NCBI GenBank assembly: GCA_026686845.1
Contig: JAIVEN010000010.1
Span: 36,430,001 to 36,494,000 of the forward strand
From: Adenanthera pavonina
Taxonomy: Eukaryota; Streptophyta; Magnoliopsida; Fabales; Fabaceae
Length of the DNA: 64,000 nt
Direction: 5' to 3'
Shown: positions 34,774 through 46,735 of the stretch, piece after piece
How the letters are laid out: every line of letters starts with the position of its first letter
Position numbering within the stretch: the first letter of the stretch is position 1
Program-made: the position numbers and the translations under genes
Notes under the pieces: generated by a model
What the model was told of the DNA's origin: nothing
What the model saw: only the letters and a program-made list of their open reading frames with translations
Database searches by the model: none

Positions 34774-36965
34774 ATGACAAGAGTAAAGAATCCTGAAGCT
34801 GGAAAAGGGAAAGCACGACCAAAGAGGGCGGTCAAATCACAATATGCTACCAAGGAGAGTGAAAAACCAAAAAGAAAGGCCGAATCAAGCAAGGCAACTC
34901 CCTCCAAACGTCAGAAAACTACACCAAAGGGTGAATCAAAGAAAGCTGGACCCTCTTCCTCAAAGAAAGCAGAACCTTCAGTCCCTGTTCCTGCTACTGC
35001 TGAGACTGTTGCTTCCACTTCCTCCTCCAGTACTGAATCTGGAGAATATCAACTTACTACACTGCCATTATGGAGCACTCCACAGATTCAGGAAGAATAC
35101 TCGACCAAGTTTGCCAATAAAAAGGTAATCAAACCTCATTGTGTGAACTTGGAAGAATTCTTGGTCTTTAACAATTTTGATGCTGGAATATAGATGCTAA
35201 GATATAAGAATTTGTTAGAGATATTGGAGAGGTATGATGATGAAATGATAAAGATATGGTATGCCTCCCTAAAGTACAAGAAGAAGAAGAAGAAGTGGGA
35301 GGTCAATCTGAGATTAAGAACCATCTAGCTCACAGATGAGACTCTTAATGAAATGCTGGAAATCCCAGGGCAAGATGGTCTCAAGATTGACATCACTGCC
35401 TCTGGATATATGGATGAGGCAGATACTTCTAATGAAGAAGGTGGCCCCTTTCTGAACTACAAGGAGAGCACAATCCTGAACAATTTATTCAGAAGAAGGG
35501 AGAATAGGCCAACCATAAACTTGCTAAAGCCCACAGACCTCAGTGCTCAAGTGAGGATCCTACACTATATAGTGTCTAGGATCATATTCAACAAAGGAGG
35601 TAGCTTCAACCTGATTACAAGGGCAGAGGCATATGTGATGGCAGTAATCATGCGTGGAAAGCTCATCAACATGGGACATATCATACTTCAACCCATGATC
35701 AAGTTAAGAGATCAGAGAAAGGACTCCACACTCCCCTATGTAGCAATTATTTCTAGAATTCTGCAATATGCTAGAATTCAGCATCTTGAGAAGGGGAAAG
35801 AAAAACCCACTGAGATTTTCAAGAAGGATGAACTTCAAAGGTTAGGGATTGAAAGAAATGAAGGAAGATGGATTGGGAAAGGCACAGGAAAATCTGAAGA
35901 TCTTTTCTTTGTTGAAGGTGCCTCCCAACAGCAAGAAGGTACTTCTGAGGCTCCTACCAGACCTACACCACAACCTTCTCTGCCTGTCCTATCTCCATCC
36001 AAGCCTATTCACATTCCATCTATTCCTTCCTCTCGTGCCAGGCCAACCAAGATCACTGAGTTATATTACAGCTTGTCTACACTCATTCTTAGCATCAGGG
36101 ATGAGCAAAATGCCAAGTTTGCTCATCTGCAAGATCAGATTCACCAGTTGGCAAAGAACATGAAACTGGTTGCTGATGCCAATAAAGATATTTGTAGTGC
36201 ATTCCGGCCACATCAGCTCCACCTTAGCCAGGGTTCTCTGTGCCTGTTCAGTCTCCAACTCTTGAGCCTTCGAGTCCATTCGAGCTAGCCTCTTCTGAGC
36301 ATGATGATGAAGATGATACTGAGGCTGCTGATACAATGAGGACACCAAGTCCTGGTCCTCCCTTAGACTATGGCATGGAGGTAGAAGGACCTCAAGAAAT
36401 AGGCCCTCATGAGCCCATTCTAGAAGATGCTCAGGATTCAATTCTTTCCACTCAAGAATCTGAGCAAGTAGAAAGACTAGTGGCAGCTATTTCTACTTCA
36501 TCAATGTTGGAGGTTACCAGCAATGAAGAAAGAAGCATTGTGCCTGTTGTTGATTTTGAAGCTATTGCTCGCAATGCTCTCTTGCAAGCTCAGAGAAGAA
36601 GGCTCCAAGAAATGTTCCGTTCTGATGACCCTGCTCCTTCATCTCTCACTGCATATGGTCTTTCAGAAGAACAAATAGCTCAATTGGCACTTTCTAGACA
36701 AAAGGTGCAAGAGCTGCTTGAGGTCTTTGATGATGAGGATCCAAGCACTGAGCCTTCTGAGCATCCTCCCTCAGTTGAACCGGATCTCCCTTTTGATCCT
36801 GTGCCCCTTAAAGCTATTCCAGTTTCTCAAATCCCTCCTCTGGCTAATTTTGTTCACCTTCCTGATGATGCCAAAAAAGGGAAGAAGAGTAAGCAAATTG
36901 AAAAATCTGCTGCTGAGCCATCTGAAAGGACTTACAGCAAGAAGACCAAGTCAAATAAGAAGTGA
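34774..36965 (+). pseudogene. Envelope-like/extra ORF of the Sirevirus-type element, broken
   Basis: The frame from ATG 34774 begins MTRVKNPEAGKGKARPK, a very Lys/Arg/Ser/Pro-rich N-terminus. A more structured middle follows (for example HYIVSRIIFNKGGSF and AYVMAVIMRGKLINMGHIIL), then a Pro/Ser-rich stretch, a short helical segment near 36117-36180, and an acidic Glu/Ser/Pro-rich C-terminus ending with basic KKTKSNKK. The position between pol and the 3' LTR matches the envelope-like frame of SIRE1-type elements. Such proteins are poorly conserved and an envelope function is not established. TAG stops at 35191 and 35326 and a frameshift near 36190-36240 (the C-terminal part reads in another frame from about 36230) inactivate it. 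No clear membrane helix is seen. Confidence 0.8.
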
Positions 36966-37271
36966 TTAGAATTTAGGCTTGAGTCCTCTTGTAGTGCTGC
37001 ATTTTGTCTTAGATGTTTGTTATGATTGTTTGTGTATTGTATTTGATTTGTGTATTTCGAAGAACTTTGCAAAAATTGGTTTCTGTAAAGCAACATTTAG
37101 TTAAATGAAAGAATTCCTTGGTTGCAATGATCTGTTCTTATTAGTCTTTGAATCTCTTCACATGATCTACTATATATGATATCTTTTTTTATATATAGTG
37201 CATATGTTGAGGGGGAGCTTATTAAAGCAAACCCAAGTACTAATCAGTTTGTAAGTTGTTTTGTCATCATC

Positions 37272-37285
37272 AAAAAAGGGGAGAA
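37272..37285 (+). promoter_or_regulatory. Polypurine tract
   Basis: AAAAAAGGGGAGAA lies directly before the 3' LTR start and is the primer site for plus-strand DNA synthesis. A second purine run (GAGGGGGAGCTT, about 37210) lies upstream. Confidence 0.9.
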
Positions 37286-38946
37286 TGTTAAATCCAGAGT
37301 TTTGATGATTCCAAACCAACCCTCAAGAGCTTGGAATAAAGATATCAAAGGTGCCCAAAAGAATTCAAGTGAAGAAATTCTGAAGAATCTGTGCAAGAAT
37401 AGATGTAGGTTGTTTAGTAGTGTTTTATTTGAGTAAAAGATTTTGATTTGGTAAAAAGATATTTTAAAACCTTGATTCTATGTTAAATCATGGAATATTT
37501 TAAAAAAACCCACCAACAGACGAAGTTTGAAAGGTTTATATTAAACTATCATCTTGAAAATTTGAACTTTGGTTTTGCAAATTTGAATTTCGTGTTTAAA
37601 CTGAATAAGTCTAAGGAGATGGTTCTCTGACAGACGAATTTTGGCTTAGAAAAACTCAAACTTTGATAAGTGTCTGAAATGAGCTTTAAACAACAGATGA
37701 ACTTTGGGTTTTGAAAATTTGAATTTCAGACAAAATGAAACTTATAAGAACTAAAGAAATTCGTCTAAAATTATGCCAAAGTTCATCTGAAACCAAGTTT
37801 AGAATGGATTTCAAAGTTGCTCACTGACAGACGAACTTTGAACATGAAAATTTGAATTTCAGAAACTAAGCTTGTGCGTCTGTTAGAATGATATGTTGAC
37901 ATACGAATGACAGTATTTATAAATTCGAATTTTGACGTTAGTCTAAAAAGAGGTCTCTCTGACAGACGAACTTTGCCATTTGAAAATTCAAATTTTGAAC
38001 TATATGAACTACTGAACCTTGTAAACCAGCTATGGACAGACGAATTTTGGGGTTCCAAAATTCAAATTTCGAAGGCACTGTAGCAAATTGAAAATACTGT
38101 TCATACTTAACAGAAAAACTTTCTACTTGAAAATTCGTATGTCACAACACAGAAATATTTTCCAAATATCAAAATTCGAATTTCACTTCATGACAGACGA
38201 ACTTCGGGCATTCAACGTTGAAGCTGTTAACCTTCGGTTTCTGTGAAATTCATCTGTTGACCAACTGAAATTCGAATTTTAGTATGTTAAAAGCATTAAA
38301 TGTAGTTGATTAACGGATAGTTTTTCAGAGTAACTGTTTGATAACTTCTCCAACGGATAGATTTGGTCTCTAACGGATATTTGAGACCTAAATTTATAAA
38401 TATAACATCATTTGAAGTTATGGGTAATGATTTTAACATTGTATATACTGAAACTCTGTGTAATCTTCTACTCAAAGTTTCTTACTCTCTCACTTCAATA
38501 TTTGTACTCAAACTTTCATATTCACTCTATTTAAGAGAGTTTAATCTTTGTAAACAATCTTATCTTCATTCTGGAAGATAGATTTTCTTGTGAAGGGATA
38601 TCACAAGGGATTGGGAAGCACTTTGTAAGAGTGCATAGAGTGATTGAGTGAAGCTCTAGAAACAGAGCAACATCCTTATACTGAGGCATTTGCAAGAAGC
38701 CCACTGAATTCTTGCAGAATAGTGGAAAATCTCAAGTGGTGACTTGGGGACTGGACGTGGTCAAGTGGAGAGATCGAACTAGGATAAATTTTCTGAGTCT
38801 TCTCCTCTTTACTGTCACCTTTACAGTTATTTGTTTATACTCTGTTTTATCATCATATTTTGCTTTCTTTACCTTCTTAATAATTTGCAGAAAATTTTTA
38901 ATCTTCCCAATTCACCCCCCATCTTGGGAAGCCAGCTAATCTAACA
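37286..38946 (+). repeat. 3' LTR (1661 bp)
   Basis: Starts TGTTAAATCCAGAG and ends AATCTAACA. It pairs with 27279-28938 over its full length. Compared with the 5' LTR, several AATTCGAATT and CAGACGAA boxes are altered by single C/T or G/A changes. Confidence 0.95.
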
Positions 38947-38951
38947 ACCAC
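38947..38951. repeat. Right target-site duplication of the Copia element
   Basis: ACCAC, matching 27274-27278. It runs straight into a CCA trinucleotide repeat (38950-38967). Confidence 0.9.
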
Positions 38952-39965
38952 CACCACCACCACCACCGATTTTGGGATGAAAGCCATCATCATGTTTAAA
39001 CCCACACTCCATCGCCGACACATCCAATGCCCACTATTACCCACTCTTTTTTTTTTATAGGTTTTCGCCTACTTCCTTTGTCTAGCTCTATTTTCTTCCC
39101 CTGCAATCTCTTCTTTCTTTTTGCTTTTACTGGAACTACTAGAACTTTGTGGGTACATGAGAAAGAGAAGCCAAATGTGTTGGCTACCAATTCCCCCTAC
39201 TCTTTACTCAGCAATGATGGGTGCCTCAGTGATGATGCCTCTTCTCTCTCCTTCCCCCTATTTTGATAACAGGTTTGTTAATCTTACTGGCTTCCTTTTG
39301 TTTCCATCATATGAGATTTTCTTCTCTTATAAATGATTTTTACAGTGTGGGTACTCTTCTCCTACTCAAGAGAGCATAATCAGTGATATAAGACTCTCTG
39401 TTTTGGAGGTTTGGCTGCATGATGGCATGATGTTTCTTCAAATCAACTAGTCATAATAAGATGTTATGCATATAAATATTTCAGATCATCCTTGGATAAG
39501 AGAAGATGGGGATACATCTGATAAGCCTCTTGATATTGTTGTTCTAACATGAATGAAACAATTCTGGGTAATGAACAAATTAAAGAAAGTAGCTCTGAAG
39601 TAAATTTTTTTGTTGTCATCACGGTTGTTGTAGTGAACATAAAGATCATCGTTACCAAGATTTTAGTATAATATTTGAAATTACCCTTAGATTGAAAGCC
39701 TTGTATTTAAAGAACAATATATATTGGTAGAAAGGCCACACACAAAAAAGCAGATGGCAACTTAACTAGATTAAGGGTTTAAATGTTGTTTATTGAACTT
39801 ATATGGAAGCTACTTTGGTTGATGGAAAATTTGATTCCTCTTTTGTCATTTGCCAAGCCAAAGGAATTGATAATTTACTTGTGAATTTTTATCACAATCA
39901 CAAATTGAGCTTATAGAATATAAGTATGTGTGTGTGTGTGTGTGTTTTTCTTTTACCTTGTAACC
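38952..39965. other. Right flank of the Sirevirus-type element, no gene confirmed
   Basis: Begins with a short CCA microsatellite. Short open frames at 39027-39336 are hydrophobic or low-complexity, overlap in two frames, and match no known family. A GT microsatellite lies at about 39926-39944. Confidence 0.4.
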
Positions 39966-40080
39966 TCTTGGGACAGTGTTTTGCAAGCATCTTATTTTTT
40001 TAGTGATTTAAAGGAGTCAAGCTCTACACATTCAGGTTTGAAAATCCACTATGAATTCAACCGTGTGACTTGAGATAGCA
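39966..40080. repeat. Direct repeat copy 1 (~115 bp) upstream of the asparagine synthetase remnant
   Basis: Starts CTTGGGACAGTGTTTTGCAA and ends TGACTTGAGATAGCA. A diverged copy in the same orientation is at 42429-42542. Confidence 0.85.
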
Positions 40081-41140
40081 TGTGGGTCCTGATTCTTCCT
40101 CAGAGGCAACACTTGCAGCTAGAGACAATAATGCCAGTGGCTTAAACAGTTATAATTTAAGAAAAGGATTAAATTCCAACCTCACATAACACTTTCAATG
40201 CTACAAGATATATTAATTGGTTGCCTAAAAGGGAGAATGAATTTCCAAGTCAGGGTCTATTCCTATACTTTATGCCCCCTTTTCATTCACTTTATATTAA
40301 AAAGCTAAGGAGCTTAAATGGCTCATTTATTGCAATCTTGCTTCTTCTTTTTTCCCCATTTATTTTACCTGCAGCTTCTATTTTAAGAGCTATTTTAAGA
40401 TATGTATAGAAGCAATTCATAGTTGATGAGACCAGACGTAACACTTACAAGCACCAGTCGCTGCTAAGAATGAATTTCTGGTGCTAGCTACACTTGAAGA
40501 AGCATTCAAGCAACTAATTGCAGTAAGAACTTAATTATTTCATTTCTTCCCCAACCAGATGTTGGTGACTTGAAAACCATGGTAAAGTTTTCATAGATGC
40601 AGATAGTATTGCAAAGAAAACGTCTTTGTTCATAATTTTGTTTTTCTATAGACGGATAATAATTTAAATATCTTGTATACTCTCTAAGTTGCTTTTACTT
40701 TTCAATGCATGACAACTATTTTATTTATTTAAATGCTTAACAACTATTTCACAATATGTATACACTCCTCCATCTTACTCATTTTCGGTTGCAAATAGAT
40801 CATGCTTGCAAAGTGGCGACTTGATATTAAACAGAGGATTGGATTTCCAAAATGAATTTAGTTTAAGTTGATAGTGTTAATTTTGGAGTTGAATCTATGG
40901 TCCCTTCTTGGATTCAGCAGGAATCTGTTATTGAAATTTTTATGTTTTTGCAAACTAAAAATTGACTAAAAGTTGTGGTTTTTTTTTGGGACATCAAGTT
41001 CTTAAATCTGAAAGAGAATGGAGTGATTGGTCTTGAAGTTCTAGAATTGGGGGGGGGGGGACTTCAAGTTCTAGAAGTATTCTTGGTAGTTAAAAAATTG
41101 ATTTGCTCAACTAAAATTTAATCTTTGCAAATAAAACCAG
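40081..41140. other. No gene confirmed upstream of the asparagine synthetase remnant
   Basis: AT-rich DNA with an 11-12 base G run near 41050. One short coding-looking segment (about 40472-40525, reading EFLVLATLEEAFKQLI before a possible donor) could not be assigned to any family. Confidence 0.4.
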
Positions 41141-41591
41141 AAGAATGAAGAATTGAAAAATAGGTTTTAAGGAGAGTCTTTGATGATGAAGAGCATCCAT
41201 ATTTTCCAAAGGTATTATGCAGTTTATTGCAATTTCTTAAGGTCATTGTAAACATCAATTGTTGAACCTAAAGTCTCAACTTTTTAAATCCGTACAGCAC
41301 ATAATTATATAGGTAGAAAAAACAATTTAGTGATGGAGTTGGCTACGGTTGGATCGATGGCCCTAAAGCCCATGCTGCAAAACATGTAAATATGATCACA
41401 AAAAATTTTTCATCTCTAAATTAATTCCATCTTTCTTTTTGTTATATACCATATCAGTAGCTTACAATTGATTCTTCACTTTCCAGGTGGCTGATAAAAT
41501 GATACTCATTGTTGCACACATATTTCCTCATAACACAACCACCAAGGAAGCATGTTACTACAGAATGATCTTTGAGAGGTTCTTCCCATAG
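41141..41591 (+). pseudogene. Asparagine synthetase (glutamine-hydrolysing) gene fragment
   Basis: Three consecutive exons of the C-terminal synthetase domain remain, with introns between them. 41141-41211 reads RIEK-stop-VLRRVFDDEEHPYFPK. 41298-41385 reads QFSDGVGYGWIDGPKAHAAK. 41487-41591 reads VADKMILIVAHIFP, then TKEACYYRMIFERFFP and a stop. These match plant asparagine synthetase blocks. Breaks: TGA at 41146, TAG at 41161 (where a Trp is expected), one extra base plus TAG near 41300-41320 (Gln expected), and TAG at 41589 (Gln expected). The N-terminal glutaminase domain and the last exons are not found nearby. Retained introns point to a duplicated genomic fragment, not a processed copy. 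Confidence 0.85.
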
Positions 41592-42428
41592 GTAATGTAA
41601 TCAATCAAATCTAATTACAAAGTAGAGGACAAAATCATCCTTTTAAAGTATTTAATATGGAGTTCTCTCTGCAAAACATGCTAAGTGGATCTCTTTTACA
41701 CCTTAGCTCCACATGATTGGGTTTTTTAAAAAAAAACTTTTCTACGAGTTATTTAGTATTATAGAGCTTGATAAATGATAGCAAATATGATTATGGTTTG
41801 TGCAAGCTTTGCAACAATAGGTGAAAAGAATATAAAATAGGTTTTAATTATGATCAATTCTATAATATATCCTATAGCTTAAACATATGCTTCATGATGT
41901 TTTTGGGAATCTGAAATAATAAGCACTGAAATATGCATGCATTGCAGTACTTTGGAAATTTTAATGACTAAGAATAAACCTTGACATATATTTTTTTTTT
42001 TGAATCTTCATTTTTCTACTAATTGGTGTAGTTAATGTATTCTAGAGCAAATAAGTAATTAAAATGATTTCTTCTTTTGTATCCATTATTATATGAGTTA
42101 GGCATCAAGTGTGATACTTTATTGAGGGATTAGAAGTTTTAGTTTTACTAACATACACATAATCGAAGGGTTCCGTTAATTGGTTAGGAAACTGTGCTTC
42201 CCTGTCAAATATTCAAATCGAGATTAATTATGGGAATCTGGAAGTAAATTAATTGCATTTGCTTTAGAAAAGTATGGTTTCATTCCTTTTCTTTTATATG
42301 CCTTTTGAGTTTGTATTGATTGTCTTATGTTTTCTTGAGTTTTCATAGTTGGGATCAGTGGAAGACTATACTTACTAGTGCCTTTTAGGTCTCCATGATC
42401 GAACGACGTTTCTTTCACCTTGGAATAT
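41592..42428. other. Intergenic DNA, no gene seen
   Basis: The next asparagine synthetase exon, which should follow the intact-looking GTAATG donor at 41592, was not found. Otherwise AT-rich with no features. Confidence 0.5.
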
Positions 42429-42542
42429 CTTGGGACAATGTTTTGCAAGCATCTTATTGTTTCATTGATTTAAAGGAGTTAATCTCTGCGCATTCAAGTT
42501 TGAAAATCTACCATGAATTCAACCATGTGACTTGAGATAGCA
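42429..42542. repeat. Direct repeat copy 2 (~114 bp) downstream of the asparagine synthetase remnant
   Basis: Starts CTTGGGACAATGTTTTGCAA. It is a diverged copy of 39966-40080, so the two copies bracket the pseudogene at about 2.4 kb distance. Confidence 0.85.
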
Positions 42543-42799
42543 GAGTGTGTGCGAGGTGCTTAAATGGTAGATGGGTACAATGGGTGACAATAGTATTTAT
42601 ATAGCAAGGTTGAAGGCACATATGGTGAAAACGAGAAGCATGGTGAGGTGGCAATCTTCTATATTTGTGTTCCCTGGTTGGCTCCCAAATACAGTACAAG
42701 AAAAATATGTCCAATCACAATAATATGGAGTTCATGTTTTGGGAGAAAAGACACTTATAATTTTTGGACTCTTTCATGTTATGGGTCCCTTCTTTCGCT

Positions 42800-43283
42800 T
42801 AGAGGTGTCAAATCAGGTTGGCTCGACCCATTTGGGCTGGCTCACCTCGGACTGAAGCTAAAAGCCTGATTTGACATGCAAACTTGAAAATTCAAGCTTG
42901 AGTTTGTGGGATTAAGTTTATGGGTATGCCCATGGGCTTTTTCTTTTTTTTTTTCATATTTTTCATTTTTTAGAAAATTTTATATGATTATTTAAATGAA
43001 TGCAACTAATTATCATCATAATTGATCAAAAGTTAACATAATATTTAAATTTTACAATTTATATATTACTAATTAATAAAATAATATGTATATTTAGTAT
43101 TTTAAACAAAAAAAGGAAATGGGCTTTTAGGCCAGCCCTTGGCCCGCTCGGGCTAGCCTGTCACGAGCTGGGCTCAAAAAATCTAAATTATATTTTGATA
43201 TTAAAAATTGAGGTCCAACCCACTTATTTTTTTTTAGATTTTTCGGGTTGACCCATCTACCTTGACCCATTTTGTCAGCTCTA
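42800..43283. mobile_element. hAT-type MITE (484 bp)
   Basis: Ends TAGAGGTGTCAA and TTGTCAGCTCTA form 12-bp inverted repeats with two mismatches. GC-rich subterminal blocks (GGCTGGCTCACC, and GGCCCGCTCGGGCTAGCC near 43141) surround an AT-rich core, as in the nested MITE at 31584. Flanking octamers CTTTCGCT (42792-42799) and TTTTTGTT (43284-43291) differ only at three C-to-T positions and may be a decayed target duplication. Confidence 0.7.
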
Positions 43284-45132
43284 TTTTTGTTGTTTTATAT
43301 CTAAGATATTCTTTTTTATTATAAGAATACATTTGGTTTTGGTTGAAGGCACAACCTAGATGCAAATTCATATAAATACCAAGTGTCTGACTTTTCTTTA
43401 TTATTAAGTTGTGTTGAACTGGACATTTAAGATAATCAATCTTATGCAAGCATAATAAAGTAAGTGACTTGATAATAAGGGTTAATATAGCTTATTTTTA
43501 AAGAGTTATTTAAATTACATAAGCTTTTTAATGGAAGTAAACATAACCATTTACATTACAAATTAAATACAATTTGTTGTCCTACCAAAAATTAAATTTT
43601 TAAATGAACTTATAAATAAAAACTTTATCCTCTCAGTATAGTAAGAGGAAAAAAAAGAAAAAAAATCAACTCAACAAACCTGGACGAGATTTATTTCCTC
43701 ACCTCTTTTGTTGCCCACTTACAAGCTTATAATTACATACTCTACTAAACTTAGCCAACATGAGTTAGCACGGGGCCCTTTCTAGTTGAAATTCAAGTTA
43801 CGAAAACGAAATATTGTCTTTTTTACTTGTCGCATTGATTATGGTGACCTGATTATATTTTGATCTAAATTCATAATGTCCAAATTTTAACGAGATTATT
43901 TTAAACGAATACCAAGAGGACGTGGAATAAACTGCTACACGAAACTATCAAGAACCTTTTTTTTTTTTGGGACCATAACTATCAAGAACTGTTAATTTAT
44001 ATTTGATAGAGTAAAATTATCTTAAAATAATAGAGATGAAAATTGAAACATGAATAAAAAAAGACTTAAATATATAAATAATTACACTCAGTATCACATA
44101 AAAATGAAATCATATTTTGATTTATGTATTTGTCGGAATAAAAATATCATATAAATGAACCGTGAAATTTTGTACATATAATACTTTTTTATATGTAAAG
44201 AAGATCCTCTTATTAAAATTAAAATCTGTTTGAAGTCGTAAAATTTAAGTTTTCATAATTTCATATGAGGTTTTACTATTTATTATTCAAGAGATATAAA
44301 AATTGAAAAACAAAACACATATAATTTCACATGCTTCATTCATCATTTTTAAACCTTAGACCATGCATCCATAATAATCTGATACAGAGTAATATGAAAG
44401 TAAAACTTTTAGTAAAATCATGTTATTCACATATACTAGTGGTGAGTGATATTCATTATTTCTTAAACTTCGAACCTATTTAATAAATGATAAAATTTAT
44501 AATAAATTATTATAATATTCTTTGGCCAAAAATATTCTAATTCAGGGAAGAAGGGGAAAGGTCAACGAAACGCGTGAAGAAAGAAGGAAGAGACAAAAAA
44601 AAGAATGATGCAAAATGATAACGAAAAGGATAAGAATGAAAGTGGTGGTGGCACCGTTTCCAGGTGCCCTCAATGATAATGGCTAATTGAATTTTATCAC
44701 TTATTCCTGCTTCCCTTAACTTTTGCCCCTCTATCTTCACTTATTCTCCAGTCGCCTCTCGATATTAATTTCCATTACTCATTTGATTCAAATGTATTAC
44801 TCCACATTCGTTAGTTTTTAACTATTTATAATATATATATATATATATATTTTTTTATTTTATTTTAAGTTTACTCTATATGTAAAAAATAGGAATTGAA
44901 CTCCATTGACTTGCTATGTGTATTTGGTATGAGGAATTTGAAGAAAAAGAAGGAAGGAAGAAAAAACTTTTTATCATAATTTTTTTACAAACAAAACAAT
45001 AAAAAAGAGTATTTTTCCTCTTTTCCTGTTTTCTCTCTTCAATTTATTTAAGGAGGAGGGAAAGTGATTTCTTTTTTTTATTTGATTTGAAAAAAATATG
45101 ATAGAAAATTTTTTCTTCATTCTCTTTCCCTC
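43284..45132. other. AT-rich intergenic DNA, no gene seen
   Basis: T/A runs and a TA microsatellite at about 44828-44850. 44917-45050 contains GA-rich sequence (TTTGGTATGAGGAATTTGAA) resembling the left end of the following TIR-like element, possibly another fragment of it. Confidence 0.5.
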
Positions 45133-45915
45133 TAAGGGCCTGTTTGGTACGAGGAAAATGTTTTGATGGAATGGGAACAAGAAAGGGAATGGGAATGGGA
45201 ATAGGAATAAAAACAAAAATAGATTTTGAAAGTATGTTTGGTATGACAGAAAATTTTAATATAGAAAGAAAGTTATTATATATTAAAAGACAATAATGCC
45301 CTTAATAAAAAATAAATTAACTAAATCATTTAACTTCTAATATTCCCATTTTTTGGCCAAAAAAAAAGCTTTCAACATATTTGTGCGACATGCGAGAGAG
45401 ATGGCAGACGACTGATGTGCAAGATGGCAGATGATAGTGGTGAGATCTTGGTGCATGTCTGAGAAATCCTCCATCATCGCCGGTGGCAAATTTGTGCAAC
45501 GAAGTTGGCAGATCTTGGACGTCGCAAGTGGTGGAGAACGACGGTGAAGGGACGACTAGTCGGGGTGGGAAGCCGCAGGTGGTGGAGAACGACGGTGAAG
45601 GGATGACTGGTCTGGGTGGAAAGCCGCAGGTGGTGGAGAACGATGATGAAGGGATGATTGGTCTGGGTACAAGACGGCGATGGTGAAAATTTGGTCCAGG
45701 TACAAGGGTAATTCGGTAAGAAAAAGAAGGCTTCCCTAGAATGTTGCAGATTCCTTTAGTCCCCCATTGGAATGTGCTTTCCCATGTTTAATGGAAAATG
45801 AGCTTTTCCTGAAAACTCATTGATGCATACCAAATGAAGCATTTTGCTTCTTCCTTTTCTCTTTCTCTTTTCCTTTCCCTCCCTCAAATTCTGGCGCACC
45901 AAACGGAAATTCTTG
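45133..45915. mobile_element. Unclassified TIR-like element with internal minisatellite
   Basis: Left end CTAAGGGCCTGTTTGGTACG, then purine-rich GGGAATGGGAATGG. The right end is pyrimidine-rich and finishes CGCACCAAACGG, roughly an inverted copy of TTTGGTACG. It shares ATACCAAATGAAGCATTTT with the element at 21165-22272. It contains a 51-bp tandem repeat. No transposase. Superfamily is not resolved and no target duplication could be fixed. Confidence 0.45.
45528..45672 (+). repeat. 51-bp tandem repeat, nearly three copies
   Basis: Units of 51 bp begin GTGGTGGAGAACGA. Because 51 is a multiple of three, the plus strand stays open and reads QVVENDGEGMTGLGGKP-like units of 17 residues. The open frame is best explained by the repeat; there is no other evidence for a protein. 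Confidence 0.85.
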
Positions 45916-46719
45916 GAGCAAAATAGACAAGTGATTGTGGTTCAATTCCTATTCTTTATATTATATGGGGTAAAATTAGTTTAAAGTGGTGTACTGCATA
46001 GCTTCAATGTCATGAAGGAAATTAATATCCAGTGCCGTAAGGAATTAAAGTGGTGTACTCCTAATGTGCAATTTAAAAAAAAGTAAGAATTGGATGAGTT
46101 GATGCCGAATATGCCATGTCTCTCCAATTGAATGGATGAGTTGATTTGGCCAAAAAAATAAACTATGATTTCATCAATTGTGGCCACACATACAAAAAAA
46201 ATTAAAGAAAAAAACTATGACTTCATCAATCCTGTGGCTTACTATTTTAGGGTTTTTTTAATCTAATCAGTTGGTCTATAATTTAGACAAAAAACTATAA
46301 AATAATTAAATAATATAATAACAATACAAGCTAGTAAAGTTAAATTAAACATATTTCAATTAAGAAGCAACTTGATTCAAAATTTCAGATCAATTTCTTG
46401 TTTATTGATTTATTAGTTTTAAGATGGGAGGTGTGTGTACTGTTCATTGGACTGAAGCTTCGTAATTACATCGAAATGTATAATGTTGATGCTGTATAAT
46501 TGGTTTCTGGTAGGGTCTATAGTTTGTTTAGCCTCTAATTCTTTTCTCTTTTCTTTTTTTAAGAGCTTTTGTCCTTTTTATACACTTATAATATAATAAC
46601 AACAATATTGCAGATTTCAAACTTGCAAGTTTTTTTCAAAAAAAAAAAACAATTAACTTTAAATTCTCACCATCCATTAACTCTAATTATTGAGACTCAA
46701 CCTTTTCTTTTCGAAATAA
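45916..46719. other. Intergenic DNA, no gene seen
   Basis: AT-rich. No coding or repeat structure was recognised apart from short homopolymers and a small internal repeat (TAAAGTGGTGTACT at about 45981 and 46048). Confidence 0.5.
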
Positions 46720-46735
46720 CTTCTTTGGTGTTTAC
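46720..46735. repeat. SINE target-site duplication (copy next to the A-tail)
   Basis: CTTCTTTGGTGTTTAC, exactly repeated at 46851-46866. Confidence 0.9.

Larger units (their letters stand above)
27279..38946 (+). mobile_element. Full-length, inactive Sirevirus-type Copia retrotransposon (11.7 kb)
   Basis: Both LTRs, primer-binding site, gag-pol frame in Copia order (gag, protease, integrase, reverse transcriptase, RNase H), an extra frame between pol and the 3' LTR, and a polypurine tract are all present. The 5-bp duplication ACCAC flanks it exactly (27274-27278 and 38947-38951). Long LTRs, the 3' extra frame and the YVDDIIFGA polymerase motif point to the Sirevirus lineage (SIRE1-like). Premature stops in both frames and a nested MITE make it non-autonomous. 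Without the 574-bp MITE and its duplicated 8 bp it would be about 11.1 kb. Confidence 0.95.

Noticed and set aside
39027..39336. Two overlapping open frames after the retroelement
   Set aside because: Low-complexity Phe/Leu/Ser content, overlapping frames and no family match; possible but unsupported.
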